A DNA stretch of 64,000 nucleotides from Pseudomonas parasichuanensis (lineage in GTDB: Bacteria; Pseudomonadota; Gammaproteobacteria; Pseudomonadales; Pseudomonadaceae), in the NCBI RefSeq assembly GCF_021601385.1, contig NZ_BQHO01000031.1:1-64000 (forward strand). The letters are read 5' to 3'. The notes beneath the pieces are model-generated. The model saw only the letters and a list, made by a program, of their open reading frames with translations. It ran no database searches and was not told where the DNA came from. A program made the translations under genes and the position numbers. Below are positions 41,806-51,683 of this stretch, piece after piece; position 1 is the stretch's first letter, and every line of letters starts with the position of its first letter.

Positions 41806-44800
41806 GTGTCAGTTCTGCGCCTACCGAAAATGTCGGCCACGGCCGGCAAACACACCTGGGGCAACCTGCCCGGTGCCGCCTTGAGCCTGGCCGTCGCCGA
41901 AGCCGCCAGCAGTGCCGGCCGCTTCACCTTGCTGCTGACCGCCGACAGCCAGGCTGCCGACCGCCTGGAGCAGGAGCTGCGCTTCTTCGCCCCGGACCTG
42001 CCGGTGCTGCCCTTCCCCGATTGGGAAACGTTGCCCTACGACCTGTTCTCGCCGCACCAGGACATCATCTCGCAGCGCATCGCCAGCCTGTACCGGCTGC
42101 CGGAGCTGGACCACGGCATCCTGGTAGTACCGGTCACCACCGCCCTGCACCGCCTGGCCCCCACGCGCTTTTTGCTGGGCAGCAGCCTGGTGCTGGCCGT
42201 GGGCCAGAAGATCGACGTCGAGCAGATGCGCACGCGCCTCGAGGCCAGCGGCTACCGCTGCGTCGACACGGTCTACGAGCATGGCGAGTTCGCCGTGCGC
42301 GGGGCGCTGATCGACCTGTTCCCCATGGGCAGCAAGCAGCCGTACCGCATCGACCTGTTCGACGACGAGATCGAGACGCTGCGCACCTTCGACCCGGAGA
42401 CCCAGCGCTCGATCGACAAGGTCGACTCGGTACGCCTGCTGCCGGCCCGCGAGTTCCCCATGCACAAGGACGAGGTGACCCGCTTCAAGGCCCGTTTCCG
42501 CGAGCGCTTCGATGTGGACTTCCGGCGCAGCGCGATCTTCCAGGACCTGACCAGCGGCATCATCCCGGCCGGCATCGAGTACTACCTGCCACTGTTCTTC
42601 GAAGAAACCTCGACCCTGTTCGACTACCTGCCGGCCGACACCCAGGTGTTCTCCCTGCCGGGCGTGGAGCAGGCCGCCGAGCACTTCTGGAACGACGTGC
42701 GCGGGCGCTACGAAGAGCGTCGCGGCGACCTCAGCCGCCCACTGCTGCCGCCCGCCGAACTGTTCATGCCGGTCGAGGACTGCTTCGCCAAGCTCAAGCA
42801 ATGGCCCCGCGTGGTGGTCAGCGCTGATGACCTCGAGCCCGGCGTGGGCCGCGAACGCTTCCCGGCACGCGCCCTGCCCAACCTGGCCATCGAGGCCAAG
42901 GCCAACCAGCCGCTGGCGGCGCTGTCGAACTTCCTTGAGCAGTTCCCAGGCCGCGTACTGTTCACCGCCGAGTCCGCCGGCCGGCGCGAAGTGTTGCTGG
43001 AGCTGCTCGAACGCCTGAAGCTGCGCCCGCAGACCGTCGAGGGCTGGGCCGACTTCATCACCGGCAGCGCGCGCCTGGCGATCACCATCGCCCCGCTCGA
43101 CGACGGCCTGGTGCTGGACGACCCGGCCATCGCCCTGGTGGCCGAGAGCCCCTTGTTCGGCCAGCGCGTGATGCAGCGCCGCCGCCGCGACAAACGCGGC
43201 GAGGCGGCCAACGACGCGGTGATCAAGAACCTGACCGAGCTGCGCGAAGGCGCGCCGGTTGTGCACATCGACCATGGCGTGGGCCGCTACCTGGGCCTGG
43301 CCACGCTGGAAATCGACAGCCAGGCCGCCGAGTTCCTCACCCTTGAGTACGCCGAAGGCGCCAAGCTCTACGTGCCGGTGGCCAACCTGCACCTGATCGC
43401 CCGCTACACCGGCAGCGACGACGCCCTGGCGCCGCTGCACAGGCTGGGTTCGGAAGCCTGGCAGAAGGCCAAGCGCAAGGCCGCCGAACAGGTGCGCGAC
43501 GTCGCCGCCGAGCTGCTCGACATCTATGCCCGCCGCGCCGCACGCAAGGGTTATGCCTTCGCCGACCCGGCCGCCGACTATGCCACCTTCAGCGCTGGCT
43601 TCCCGTTCGAGGAAACCCCCGACCAGCAGAACGCCATCGAGGCCGTGCGCGAGGACATGCTCGCCGCCAAACCGATGGACCGCCTGGTGTGCGGCGATGT
43701 CGGCTTCGGCAAGACCGAGGTGGCCATGCGCGCGGCGTTCATCGCCGTGCACAGCGGCCGCCAGGTGGCGGTGCTGGTGCCGACCACCCTGCTCGCCCAA
43801 CAGCACTACAACAGCTTCCGCGACCGCTTCGCCGACTGGCCGGTAACGGTCGAGGTGATGAGCCGGTTCAAGTCGGCCAAGGAAGTCAGCGCCGCCGCCG
43901 CAGACCTTGCCGAAGGCAAGATCGACATCCTCATCGGCACCCACAAGCTGCTGCAGGACGACGTGCGCTTCAAGGACCTGGGCCTGGCCATCATCGACGA
44001 GGAACACCGCTTCGGCGTGCGCCAGAAAGAGCAGCTCAAGGCCCTGCGCAGCGAAGTGGACATCCTCACCCTGACCGCCACGCCGATCCCGCGCACGCTG
44101 AACATGGCGGTGTCGGGCATGCGCGACCTGTCGATCATCGCCACCCCGCCGGCACGACGCCTGTCGGTACGCACCTTCGTCATGGAGCAGAACAAGAGCA
44201 CGGTCAAGGAAGCCCTGCTGCGTGAACTGCTGCGCGGCGGCCAGGTGTACTACCTGCACAACGACGTGAAAACCATCGAGAAGTGCGCCGCGGACCTTGC
44301 CGAACTGGTCCCGGAGGCACGCATCGGCATCGGCCACGGGCAGATGCGCGAACGCGAGCTCGAACAGGTGATGAGCGACTTCTACCACAAGCGTTTCAAC
44401 GTGCTGATCGCCTCGACCATCATCGAGACCGGCATCGACGTGCCCAGCGCCAACACCATCGTCATCGAGCGCGCCGACAAGTTCGGCCTGGCGCAGCTGC
44501 ACCAGCTGCGCGGCCGGGTTGGCCGTAGCCACCACCAGGCCTATGCCTACCTGCTGACGCCGCCGCGCCAGCAGATCAGCGCCGATGCCGAAAAGCGCCT
44601 GGAAGCCATCGCCAACACCCAGGACCTGGGTGCCGGCTTCGTCCTGGCCACCAACGACCTGGAGATCCGCGGCGCCGGCGAACTGCTCGGCGACGGCCAG
44701 AGCGGGCAGATCCAGGCGGTCGGCTTCACCCTGTACATGGAAATGCTCGAGCGCGCAGTCAAGGCCATCCGCAAGGGCAACCAGCCGAACCTCGAGCAGC

Positions 44801-45255
44801 CGCTTGGCGGCGGCCCGGAGATCAACCTGCGCCTGCCGGCGCTGATCCCCGAGGACTACCTGCCGGATGTGCATGCGCGGCTGATCCTCTACAAACGCAT
44901 TGCGTCGGCGGCAGACGAGGAAGGCCTCAAGGACCTGCAGGTCGAGATGATCGACCGCTTCGGCCTGCTGCCCGAGCCCAGCAAGAACCTGATGCGCCTG
45001 ACCCTGCTCAAGCTGCAGGCGGAAAAGCTCGGCATCAAGAAAGTCGATGCCGGCCCCAATGGCGGCAAGCTCGAGTTCGAGGCGCAAACCCCGGTCGACC
45101 CACTGACCCTGATCAAGCTGATCCAGGGCCAGCCCAAACGCTACAAGTTCGAAGGTGCAACCCAGTTCCGCTTCATGGTGCCGATGGAACGCCCCGAAGA
45201 ACGCTTCAATACACTGGAGGCGCTGTTCGAGCGCCTGACCCCACAGCCAAACTAA
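41806..45255 (+). CDS. mfd: Transcription-repair coupling factor Mfd
   Basis: The 1149-residue product has the full order: a UvrB-like N-terminal part (DSQAADRLEQELRFF, LPFPDWETLPYDLFSPHQD), an RNA-polymerase interaction domain (LREGAPVVHIDHGVGRYLGL), RecG-like translocase motifs (GDVGFGKTEVAMRAAF, DEEHRFGVRQKE, TATPIPRTL, QLRGRVGRS) and a C-terminal TRCF domain. It removes stalled RNA polymerase and recruits UvrA. Start GTG 41806 with GGAG upstream. It is followed after 9 bases by csiV. Confidence 0.96.
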   Translation: MSVLRLPKMSATAGKHTWGNLPGAALSLAVAEAASSAGRFTLLLTADSQAADRLEQELRFFAPDLPVLPFPDWETLPYDLFSPHQDIISQRIASLYRLPELDHGILVVPVTTALHRLAPTRFLLGSSLVLAVGQKIDVEQMRTRLEASGYRCVDTVYEHGEFAVRGALIDLFPMGSKQPYRIDLFDDEIETLRTFDPETQRSIDKVDSVRLLPAREFPMHKDEVTRFKARFRERFDVDFRRSAIFQDLTSGIIPAGIEYYLPLFFEETSTLFDYLPADTQVFSLPGVEQAAEHFWNDVRGRYEERRGDLSRPLLPPAELFMPVEDCFAKLKQWPRVVVSADDLEPGVGRERFPARALPNLAIEAKANQPLAALSNFLEQFPGRVLFTAESAGRREVLLELLERLKLRPQTVEGWADFITGSARLAITIAPLDDGLVLDDPAIALVAESPLFGQRVMQRRRRDKRGEAANDAVIKNLTELREGAPVVHIDHGVGRYLGLATLEIDSQAAEFLTLEYAEGAKLYVPVANLHLIARYTGSDDALAPLHRLGSEAWQKAKRKAAEQVRDVAAELLDIYARRAARKGYAFADPAADYATFSAGFPFEETPDQQNAIEAVREDMLAAKPMDRLVCGDVGFGKTEVAMRAAFIAVHSGRQVAVLVPTTLLAQQHYNSFRDRFADWPVTVEVMSRFKSAKEVSAAAADLAEGKIDILIGTHKLLQDDVRFKDLGLAIIDEEHRFGVRQKEQLKALRSEVDILTLTATPIPRTLNMAVSGMRDLSIIATPPARRLSVRTFVMEQNKSTVKEALLRELLRGGQVYYLHNDVKTIEKCAADLAELVPEARIGIGHGQMRERELEQVMSDFYHKRFNVLIASTIIETGIDVPSANTIVIERADKFGLAQLHQLRGRVGRSHHQAYAYLLTPPRQQISADAEKRLEAIANTQDLGAGFVLATNDLEIRGAGELLGDGQSGQIQAVGFTLYMEMLERAVKAIRKGNQPNLEQPLGGGPEINLRLPALIPEDYLPDVHARLILYKRIASAADEEGLKDLQVEMIDRFGLLPEPSKNLMRLTLLKLQAEKLGIKKVDAGPNGGKLEFEAQTPVDPLTLIKLIQGQPKRYKFEGATQFRFMVPMERPEERFNTLEALFERLTPQPN

Positions 45256-45264
45256 GGAAGCTCC

Positions 45265-45825
45265 ATGCGTGCCATTCGTTGCCTGACCCTGCTGCTGGCG
45301 TTGTTCGCCCCGGCCGCCTTCGCCGCAGGCCCCTATCAGGTGGAAATGGTGCTGGTGCGGCAGAACGCCGTGCCGGCCATTACCAGCCCGTTCGCCCCGG
45401 AAGACTGGAGCGCCGGCGCGCCGCGCCTGGAAAAAGCCGCCGAGCGCCCGACCGGCCTGGGTGACGAGATTACCCGCCTGCAGGCCACTGCCGACTACAC
45501 CGTGCTCTTGCACAAGGCCTGGCAACAGGAAGGCGAAACCGTCGCCCTGAGCGCCGGGGACGAACAGTTCGGCCACTTCCCCATCGAAGGCAACCTGAGC
45601 ATCAAGGAAGATCGCTTCATCGCCGTCGACGCCAGCTTCTGGGTCAACCAGCTCGACAGCAATGGCAGCGTGCTGCAGAGCGAACAGCTCAAGCAGAGCA
45701 ACAGCAACATGAAGGCTGGCCAACTGACCTTCCTCGACGGCGGCCACCTGGCCGTGCTGATCAAGGTCTCGCCTGCCGGCATGCGCAAGATACCGCTGCC
45801 GGACCCGGAGATGATGGAGCAGTGA
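45265..45825 (+). CDS. csiV: CsiV-family periplasmic protein
   Basis: The 186-residue product has a signal peptide (MRAIRCLTLLLALFAPAAFA) and then the family start YQVEMVLVRQN. GNLSIKEDRFIAVDASFWVNQ and LVIKV-like strands near the end are typical of CsiV proteins, described as peptidoglycan-binding in Vibrio. It follows mfd by 9 bases and precedes the SNF2 gene by one base, so the three are probably one transcript. Its link to repair genes is positional only. Confidence 0.78.
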   Translation: MRAIRCLTLLLALFAPAAFAAGPYQVEMVLVRQNAVPAITSPFAPEDWSAGAPRLEKAAERPTGLGDEITRLQATADYTVLLHKAWQQEGETVALSAGDEQFGHFPIEGNLSIKEDRFIAVDASFWVNQLDSNGSVLQSEQLKQSNSNMKAGQLTFLDGGHLAVLIKVSPAGMRKIPLPDPEMMEQ

Positions 45826-45826
45826 G

Positions 45827-48800
45827 GTGAGCGAGACCGATGCGCAGTTCCTCGTCCGTAATCACGACGGCTGGACGTTCGCGTTCGACCGCGGGGCGCT
45901 GCAGCGCGGCCTGAAGTATGCCGAAGAGGGCAGAAGCGAGATCGTCTCGATCCTGCACCTGACCATCCGCGCGCAATGCGATGGTTCTGCGGGCAGCGTC
46001 TATTACCAGCGGATCACGCTGGGCATGACCAAGGGCGGCCTGACGTGTGACGGCACCTGTTCATGCCCTGTCGGCAAAAACTGCAAACACTGCGCCGCTG
46101 CCCTGTTCACACTTGAGCGTGGCGCTGCCCCAGTCGAAGGTGAGCAACACTTCCCGGGCAGCAGCACGCCAGCCGCCGAGCACTCCCTGGACTTGCCGCC
46201 GGAGCTTGCGCACTGGGTGGAGGCACTCGAGGTGCCGGCAGCACCCGCCGCCGAGCCGGCCAAGCGCAAGGGCCCGTCACTCTATTACCTGGTCAGTGTC
46301 GATCACGGTCGGTGCAACCTCTGCGTGTTCAAGGGCACGCGCCAGGCGGACGGCAGCTTGAAGCTGACACGCCCCAGCTCGATGCCGGAGCTGATGTATT
46401 ACACGCCGCGCTATGTAACCGACCAAGACCTGCGCGTGCTGCGCTTGATCGATGCCATGAACAAGGAGTACAGCCTGCCCAGTGCCCGCCTTGAAGGCAA
46501 GAAAGGCGCAGACCTCTACGAGTTCGCACTGGCAACCGGTCGACTTTTGTACAGCGAACAGCAGCCTCCGCTTGCAGCCGGCCCGGACCTGCATGCCGAC
46601 TTCCGCTGGGTCAGGCTGGACAATGGCAGCTACCGCGGCGCCTGGCACCATGATGACAAGGCGCACTGGCTGGCATTGCCACTCGACCCGCTGTACTACG
46701 TAGACCCACAAACGGGACAGACCGGCAAACTGCTGCATGATCTCGACCCGTTCATCGCCAGCCAGCTTGCCAGCGCCCCCACGGTCCCGGAACACCTGAT
46801 CGTGCCGTTGAGCCACCGCCTGAACGCCTTGAATCGCCAGGTACCGACGCCCACGACGGTGCGCAGCGAGCAGATCGAGGACATCCAGCCCACGCCGCGG
46901 TTGACCCTCGGCAGCCTCGAATTCAGCGCCTACACACCGAAGACCGGGCGCATGCAACGGCAGATGCAGCACCGCGCCGCACTGTCGTTCGACTACGATG
47001 GCCTGCGCACCAGTGGCACCGACAACAAGCCGCTGACCCGCCTGGTCGACAGCACCAGCCAGCGTATCCGCCGCCAGCCCCAGGCCGAGCAGGCGCTGCG
47101 CAATGTGTTGCGCGATGCCGGCTTCAAACCTGCCACCCGCCAGAGCAAAGCGCTGCCTGACAGCGCCGGCGAGATGTATCAGCTGGCCGATGACGAGGCC
47201 TGGCTGCGCTTTGCCCGCGAGGGCCTGCCGCGCCTGCGCGAGGCCGGCTGGGCAGTGGATGTGCACCGCGACTTCGCCTTCAACCTGCATGAAGTCGACG
47301 ACTGGTACGCCACCATCGACGAGGCGCCGGGCCACGAATGGTTCGACCTGGAGCTGGGTATCGTGGTCGAGGGCCAGCGCCACAGCCTGCTGCCCATCGT
47401 CCTGCAGTTGCTGCGCAGCAGCCCGGAGCTGCTGCGCGCCAGCGAGCTGGCACGGCGCAGCGACGACGAACACCTGTTGATCGACCTCAACCGCGCCCGC
47501 CACGACAGCCCTGCCCTGCGCGTCGCCCTGCCCTACGGGCGAATCAAGGCGGTGATGGGCACCCTCGGCGAGCTGTACCTGCACGAAGACGCCGTGGGCC
47601 CTAGCCTGCGCCTGGAGCGCGCCGACGCCGCGCGCCTGAACGACATCGAACACCTGCCGCTGCTGTGGGAAGGTGGCGCCCAGGTGCGCGACCTGGGCCG
47701 GCGCCTGCGCGATGCCCGCGACCTGCAGGTGCAAGCCCCCAAAGGCCTCAATGCGACCCTGCGCCCCTATCAACAGCAAGGCCTTAACTGGCTGCAAGCC
47801 CAACGCGAGATGGGCACCGGCGCCATCCTCGGCGACGACATGGGCCTGGGTAAAACCCTGCAGACGCTTGCCCACCTGCTGCTGGAGAAAGAAACGGGGC
47901 GCCTGACGCACCCGGCCCTGGCGGTGATGCCCACCAGCCTGGTGCCCAACTGGCTCGACGAAGCCAAGCGCTTCGCCCCCGAACTGCGCGTGCTGGCCCT
48001 GCACGGCCCAGGCCGCAACAAGCATTTCCCCGCACTAGGCGACTACGACCTGGTGCTGACCACCTACGCGCTGGTACCGCGCGACCTTGAGCACCTCAAG
48101 CCACAGCCCTGGCACCTGCTGGTACTGGACGAGGCGCAGAACATCAAGAGCAGCACCAGCAAGGCCGCCCAGGCCGTGCGCGAGTTGCAGGCCACCCAGC
48201 GGCTGTGCCTTACCGGCACGCCCATGGAGAACAACCTGGGTGAACTGTGGTCGTTGTTCCACTTCCTGATGCCCGGCTGGCTGGGCGACAGCAAGCGCTT
48301 TACCCAGGACTACCGCACCCCGATCGAACGCCACGGCGACACCGAGCGCATGGCCCACCTGGCCAGCCGCATCCGCCCGTTCCTGCTGCGCCGCACCAAG
48401 GAACAAGTGGCCACCGAGCTGCCGGCCAAGACCGAGATGATCCACTGGGTCGAGCTCAGCGACGCCCAACGCGACACCTACGAGGCCGTGAGGGTGGCGA
48501 TGGACAAGAAGGTCCGCGACGAGATCGCCCGCAACGGCGCGGCGCGCAGCCAGATCATCATCCTCGACGCCCTGCTCAAGCTGCGCCAGGTGTGCTGCGA
48601 CCTGCGCCTGGTCCAGGGCACCGAAACCAAGGGCAGCTTCGCCGACAAAGGCAAGCTGGGCAGCCTGCTGGAGATGCTCGAGGAGTTGCTCAGCGAAGGC
48701 CGCAAGGTCCTGCTGTTCTCGCAGTTCACCTCGATGCTGGCGCTGATCGAGTTCGAACTGGAGAAACGCGGCATCCGCTACAGCCTGCTGACCGGCGACA

Positions 48801-49174
48801 CCCGTGATCGCCGCGCCCCGGTGCAGCAGTTCCAGAACGGTGACAGCGAGGTGTTCCTGATCAGCCTCAAGGCCGGCGGCACCGGCCTGAACCTGACCGC
48901 CGCCGACACCGTGATCCACTACGACCCGTGGTGGAACCCGGCCAGCGAAAACCAGGCCACCGACCGCGCCTATCGCATCGGCCAGGACAAACCGGTGTTC
49001 GTGTTCAAGCTGATTACCCGGGGCACGGTGGAGGAGAAGATCCAGCAGCTGCAGCAGGAGAAGGCAGCGCTGGCGGCCGGGCTGCTCGATGGCGGGCAGG
49101 CTGGGCAGTGGCGGCTGGGGGATGAGGAGATTGACGCGTTGTTTGCGCCGTTGCCGGGTAAGCGCGGCCGTTAA
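45827..49174 (+). CDS. SNF2-family helicase with N-terminal SWIM zinc finger
   Basis: The 1115-residue product has a SWIM finger (CSCPVGKNCKHCAAA, C-x-C...C-x-H) at about residues 70-95. An uncharacterised middle region follows, then the SNF2 ATPase: Walker A in GDDMGLGKTLQTL, LVLDEAQNIKS, LTGTPMENNL, and helicase motifs V-VI in LISLKAGGTGLNLTAADTV and QATDRAYRIGQ. Probably a DNA translocase that remodels protein-DNA complexes. Start GTG 45827 lies one base after the csiV stop. The bacterial role is not defined. Confidence 0.92.
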   Translation: MSETDAQFLVRNHDGWTFAFDRGALQRGLKYAEEGRSEIVSILHLTIRAQCDGSAGSVYYQRITLGMTKGGLTCDGTCSCPVGKNCKHCAAALFTLERGAAPVEGEQHFPGSSTPAAEHSLDLPPELAHWVEALEVPAAPAAEPAKRKGPSLYYLVSVDHGRCNLCVFKGTRQADGSLKLTRPSSMPELMYYTPRYVTDQDLRVLRLIDAMNKEYSLPSARLEGKKGADLYEFALATGRLLYSEQQPPLAAGPDLHADFRWVRLDNGSYRGAWHHDDKAHWLALPLDPLYYVDPQTGQTGKLLHDLDPFIASQLASAPTVPEHLIVPLSHRLNALNRQVPTPTTVRSEQIEDIQPTPRLTLGSLEFSAYTPKTGRMQRQMQHRAALSFDYDGLRTSGTDNKPLTRLVDSTSQRIRRQPQAEQALRNVLRDAGFKPATRQSKALPDSAGEMYQLADDEAWLRFAREGLPRLREAGWAVDVHRDFAFNLHEVDDWYATIDEAPGHEWFDLELGIVVEGQRHSLLPIVLQLLRSSPELLRASELARRSDDEHLLIDLNRARHDSPALRVALPYGRIKAVMGTLGELYLHEDAVGPSLRLERADAARLNDIEHLPLLWEGGAQVRDLGRRLRDARDLQVQAPKGLNATLRPYQQQGLNWLQAQREMGTGAILGDDMGLGKTLQTLAHLLLEKETGRLTHPALAVMPTSLVPNWLDEAKRFAPELRVLALHGPGRNKHFPALGDYDLVLTTYALVPRDLEHLKPQPWHLLVLDEAQNIKSSTSKAAQAVRELQATQRLCLTGTPMENNLGELWSLFHFLMPGWLGDSKRFTQDYRTPIERHGDTERMAHLASRIRPFLLRRTKEQVATELPAKTEMIHWVELSDAQRDTYEAVRVAMDKKVRDEIARNGAARSQIIILDALLKLRQVCCDLRLVQGTETKGSFADKGKLGSLLEMLEELLSEGRKVLLFSQFTSMLALIEFELEKRGIRYSLLTGDTRDRRAPVQQFQNGDSEVFLISLKAGGTGLNLTAADTVIHYDPWWNPASENQATDRAYRIGQDKPVFVFKLITRGTVEEKIQQLQQEKAALAAGLLDGGQAGQWRLGDEEIDALFAPLPGKRGR

Positions 49175-49191
49175 GCCAGGTTCTTCCTGTA

Positions 49192-49303
49192 CCGGCCTCT
49201 TCGCGGGCAAGCCCGCTCCCACAGGGGCAGTGCCAGGCTCAAGGGCCGCACGAATTCTGTGGGAGCGGCGGTTCGCCGCTGCGTTTTACCCGCGAAGAGG
49301 CCG
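49192..49303. repeat. BIME between SNF2 gene and nagZ
   Basis: A REP copy CCGGCCTCTTCGCGGGCAAG...CCCACAGG is followed by a facing TGTGGGAGCGGCGGTTCGCC...CGCGAAGAGGCCGG copy. Confidence 0.85.
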
Positions 49304-49309
49304 GCGAGG

Positions 49310-50320
49310 TCAATCGACCAGCTGTGCTTCTTTCAACGCACCCAGCGCCTCCAGCCAACGCGGCTGCTGGCGGTAATCGGTACGCGCGAAGCCCTGCCCA
49401 CGCATGCGCGCAATGCGCGGCGACGGCTTGACCTTCAGCCGCTGCGCCGCGCTCAGGGCCAGCTCCGCCGCAGCCCGGTCATTGCACACCAGGCCCATAT
49501 CGCAACCGGCGCTCAAAGCGGCTTCGATACGGTTGGCGGCATCGCCCACTACGTGCGCGCCAGCCATCGACAGGTCATCGCTGAAGATCACCCCATCGAA
49601 GCCCAGTTCGCCACGCAGGATGTCCTGCAACCAGCGGCGCGAGAAGCCAGCCGGCTGGTTGTCGACCTGCGGGTAGATGACGTGGGCCGGCATCACAGCC
49701 GCCAACTGGCCGCTGAGGCGACTGAACGGCACCAGGTCGGCGGCGCGCAGTTGCTCCAGGTTGCGCTCATCAACCGGGATGGCCACATGGGAGTCGGCCT
49801 CGGCCCAGCCGTGCCCGGGGAAGTGCTTGCCACAAGCGGCCATGCCAGCGGCATTCATGCCACGGATAAACGCCCCGGCCAATTGCGTGGCACGCTCGGG
49901 GTTACCCTCGAAGGCCCGGCTGCCCACCACCGCGCTGCGCTGGTGGTCGAGGTCGAGCACCGGCGCGAAGCTCAGGTCCAGGCCAACCGCCAGCACTTCG
50001 GTCGCCATCAGCCAGCCGCATTGCTCGGCCAGGTACTCGGCGTTTTCGTTGTCGGCGATCGCCCGCATCGCCGGCAGGCGCACGAAGCCTTGGCGCAGGC
50101 GTTGCACCCGGCCACCTTCCTGATCAACCGCAAGGATGAGCTCGGGACGGATGGCACGAATCGACGCGCACAGCTCGCGCACCTGGCGCGGGCTGTCGAT
50201 ATTGCGGGCAAAGATGATCAGGCCGGCCACTTCGGGCTGGCGCAACAGATGGCGGTCCTCGGCGGTCAGCCATTTGCCGGCGATATCTACCATCAGAGAG
50301 CCTTGCAGGCTGGCGGTCAT
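49310..50320 (-). CDS. nagZ: Beta-N-acetylglucosaminidase NagZ
   Basis: The 336-residue product is a GH3 enzyme: LILAVDQEGGRVQRLR, FAPVLDLD, KHFPGHGWAEADSH (catalytic His loop) and GVIFSDDLSMAGA (nucleophile Asp). It cuts GlcNAc from anhydro-muropeptides in cytoplasmic peptidoglycan recycling, making the AmpR inducer. No signal peptide, as expected. The next gene upstream (50331) is a peptidoglycan transpeptidase-like protein 10 bases away, probably the same operon. Confidence 0.95.
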   Translation of the reverse strand: MTASLQGSLMVDIAGKWLTAEDRHLLRQPEVAGLIIFARNIDSPRQVRELCASIRAIRPELILAVDQEGGRVQRLRQGFVRLPAMRAIADNENAEYLAEQCGWLMATEVLAVGLDLSFAPVLDLDHQRSAVVGSRAFEGNPERATQLAGAFIRGMNAAGMAACGKHFPGHGWAEADSHVAIPVDERNLEQLRAADLVPFSRLSGQLAAVMPAHVIYPQVDNQPAGFSRRWLQDILRGELGFDGVIFSDDLSMAGAHVVGDAANRIEAALSAGCDMGLVCNDRAAAELALSAAQRLKVKPSPRIARMRGQGFARTDYRQQPRWLEALGALKEAQLVD

Positions 50321-50330
50321 AGCGAGTCCT

Positions 50331-50855
50331 TCATTGAAGATTCAGGGAAGCCCAGTGCGGGCAAGCGGCCTCGTCTATCCGTACCGGGCAATGGGCGGGT
50401 ACGCGATCGAACAAGGCAAGCAAATCGTCGTTGCGCAGCCGTACACAGCCATGGGACAGCGCAGTGCCCATAGGTTCAGTGTCGGGCGTGCCATGCAGAT
50501 AGATATAGCGCTGGAAGGTATCGACCGGACCCAGCCGGTTGTATCCCGGCTCGCAACCGCTGAGCCAGAGGATGCGCGTGAGGATCCAGTCACGCTCGGG
50601 AAACTGGGCGTGTAGCGCTGGCGACCATACCTCACCCGTCCAGCGCCGACTGCTGAGCACCGCGCCCCGCGGCAAGCCGCCACCAATCTTCGCGCGCACC
50701 TGGTGCAGGCCACGCGGTGTGCAGCCAGAACCTTTGCGCTCACCCGCGCCATTGAGCGCCGTGGAGACCGACAGGCGCACCAGCAGCACGCCATGGGCGA
50801 AGCCATAGAGGCATTGATCGGCGAGGGAAACATGCAGGAAATCGAGGTCGGGCAT
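50331..50855 (-). CDS. L,D-transpeptidase (YkuD domain) without signal peptide
   Basis: The 174-residue product has the YkuD active site H121-GTPDTEPMG then SHGCVRL with Cys137, plus IGGGLPRGAVLSS and an upstream VSLADQCLYGF strand. These enzymes form 3-3 cross-links or attach lipoproteins to peptidoglycan. No N-terminal signal is visible from the ATG at 50855, odd for a periplasmic enzyme. Either the true start differs, or this is one of the short cytoplasmic-annotated forms found between psrA and nagZ in Pseudomonas. Confidence 0.82.
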   Translation of the reverse strand: MPDLDFLHVSLADQCLYGFAHGVLLVRLSVSTALNGAGERKGSGCTPRGLHQVRAKIGGGLPRGAVLSSRRWTGEVWSPALHAQFPERDWILTRILWLSGCEPGYNRLGPVDTFQRYIYLHGTPDTEPMGTALSHGCVRLRNDDLLALFDRVPAHCPVRIDEAACPHWASLNLQ

Positions 50856-50895
50856 GGCGCTAGCTTATCTGAAGCGCCCTGCTCCGCCCAGTGCG

Positions 50896-51600
50896 TCAGG
50901 CCTTGGCCGGGGCGCTGGCCTTGCTGCGCGGGCGCAACTGTGCGCCAGCCAAGGCCTCGTCGGTTACACCGGTGTCTGCACGCATGCCAGCCGCGAGGAA
51001 AGGCACCATCAGGCGCATCACCTGCTCGATCGAGGTATTGATGCCGAAGTCGGTCTCGGCGATGGCGCGCAGGGCCTTGATCCCGGACATGCTGAACGCC
51101 GCGGCACCCAGCATGAAATGCACCCGCCAGAACAGCTCAAGCGGCGGAATGCGAGGGGCGGCCTCGTTGACCAGCAGCATGTAGCGGCGAAACACCTTGC
51201 CGTACATGTCTTCCAGGTAACGGCGCAGGTGGCCCTGGCTCTGGCTGAAAGCCAGGCCCAGCAGGCGCATGAAGATAGACAGGTCGTTGTTGCTGCGCGG
51301 CTGTACCGCCAGGGCCTGCTCGACCAGCATTTCCAGCAGCTCTTCAAGCGAGGCCTTCTGCTCGGGGCGCACCTGACGGCGCTCAAGTTCACGCTCGAGG
51401 CTGGCGCAGAACGGCCCGAGGAAACGCGAGAAAACCGCCTGGATCAGGGCCTTCTTCGAACCGAAGTGATAGTTCACCGCCGCCAGGTTGACCCCGGCCT
51501 TGCTGGTGATCAGCCGCAATGAGGTTTCCGCGAACCCGCGCTCCGCGAACAGCTGTTCCGCCGCATCGAGGATGCGTTCAACGGTTTCCGATTGGGCCAT
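50896..51600 (-). CDS. psrA: TetR-family fatty-acid-responsive regulator PsrA
   Basis: The product is 234 residues from ATG 51600 (MAQSETVERILDAAEQLFAE), preferred over the in-frame opening at 51684. The helix-turn-helix is in SLRLITSKAGVNLAAVNYHFGSK. The C-terminal domain has LAFSQSQGHLRRYLEDMYGKV, typical of PsrA. It represses its own gene and fadBA and activates rpoS; long-chain fatty acids release it. Two tandem PsrA palindromes lie just upstream of its start. Confidence 0.93.
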   Translation of the reverse strand: MAQSETVERILDAAEQLFAERGFAETSLRLITSKAGVNLAAVNYHFGSKKALIQAVFSRFLGPFCASLERELERRQVRPEQKASLEELLEMLVEQALAVQPRSNNDLSIFMRLLGLAFSQSQGHLRRYLEDMYGKVFRRYMLLVNEAAPRIPPLELFWRVHFMLGAAAFSMSGIKALRAIAETDFGINTSIEQVMRLMVPFLAAGMRADTGVTDEALAGAQLRPRSKASAPAKA

Positions 51601-51615
51601 GACTACTCCGCCTGA

Positions 51616-51642
51616 CAAACAGTTGTTTGAAACATACGTTTC
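51616..51642. promoter_or_regulatory. Two overlapping PsrA operator palindromes
   Basis: CAAACAGTTGTTTG (51616-51629) and GAAACATACGTTTC (51629-51642) share one base. Both fit (G/C)AAAC-N4-GTTT(G/C), the PsrA consensus. They are 16-42 bases upstream of the psrA start, so they are the autoregulatory site. Confidence 0.85.
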
Positions 51643-51683
51643 AGGCCTGCTGATGTCAAGGCTCGGTGACTGGGCAGTCGCCA

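Noticed and set aside
41821-45747. Very long open frame (over 1300 codons) antisense to mfd
   Set aside because: High GC codon bias of mfd leaves few stops on the opposite strand. The translated sequence is low-complexity and has no motif, while mfd is unmistakable.
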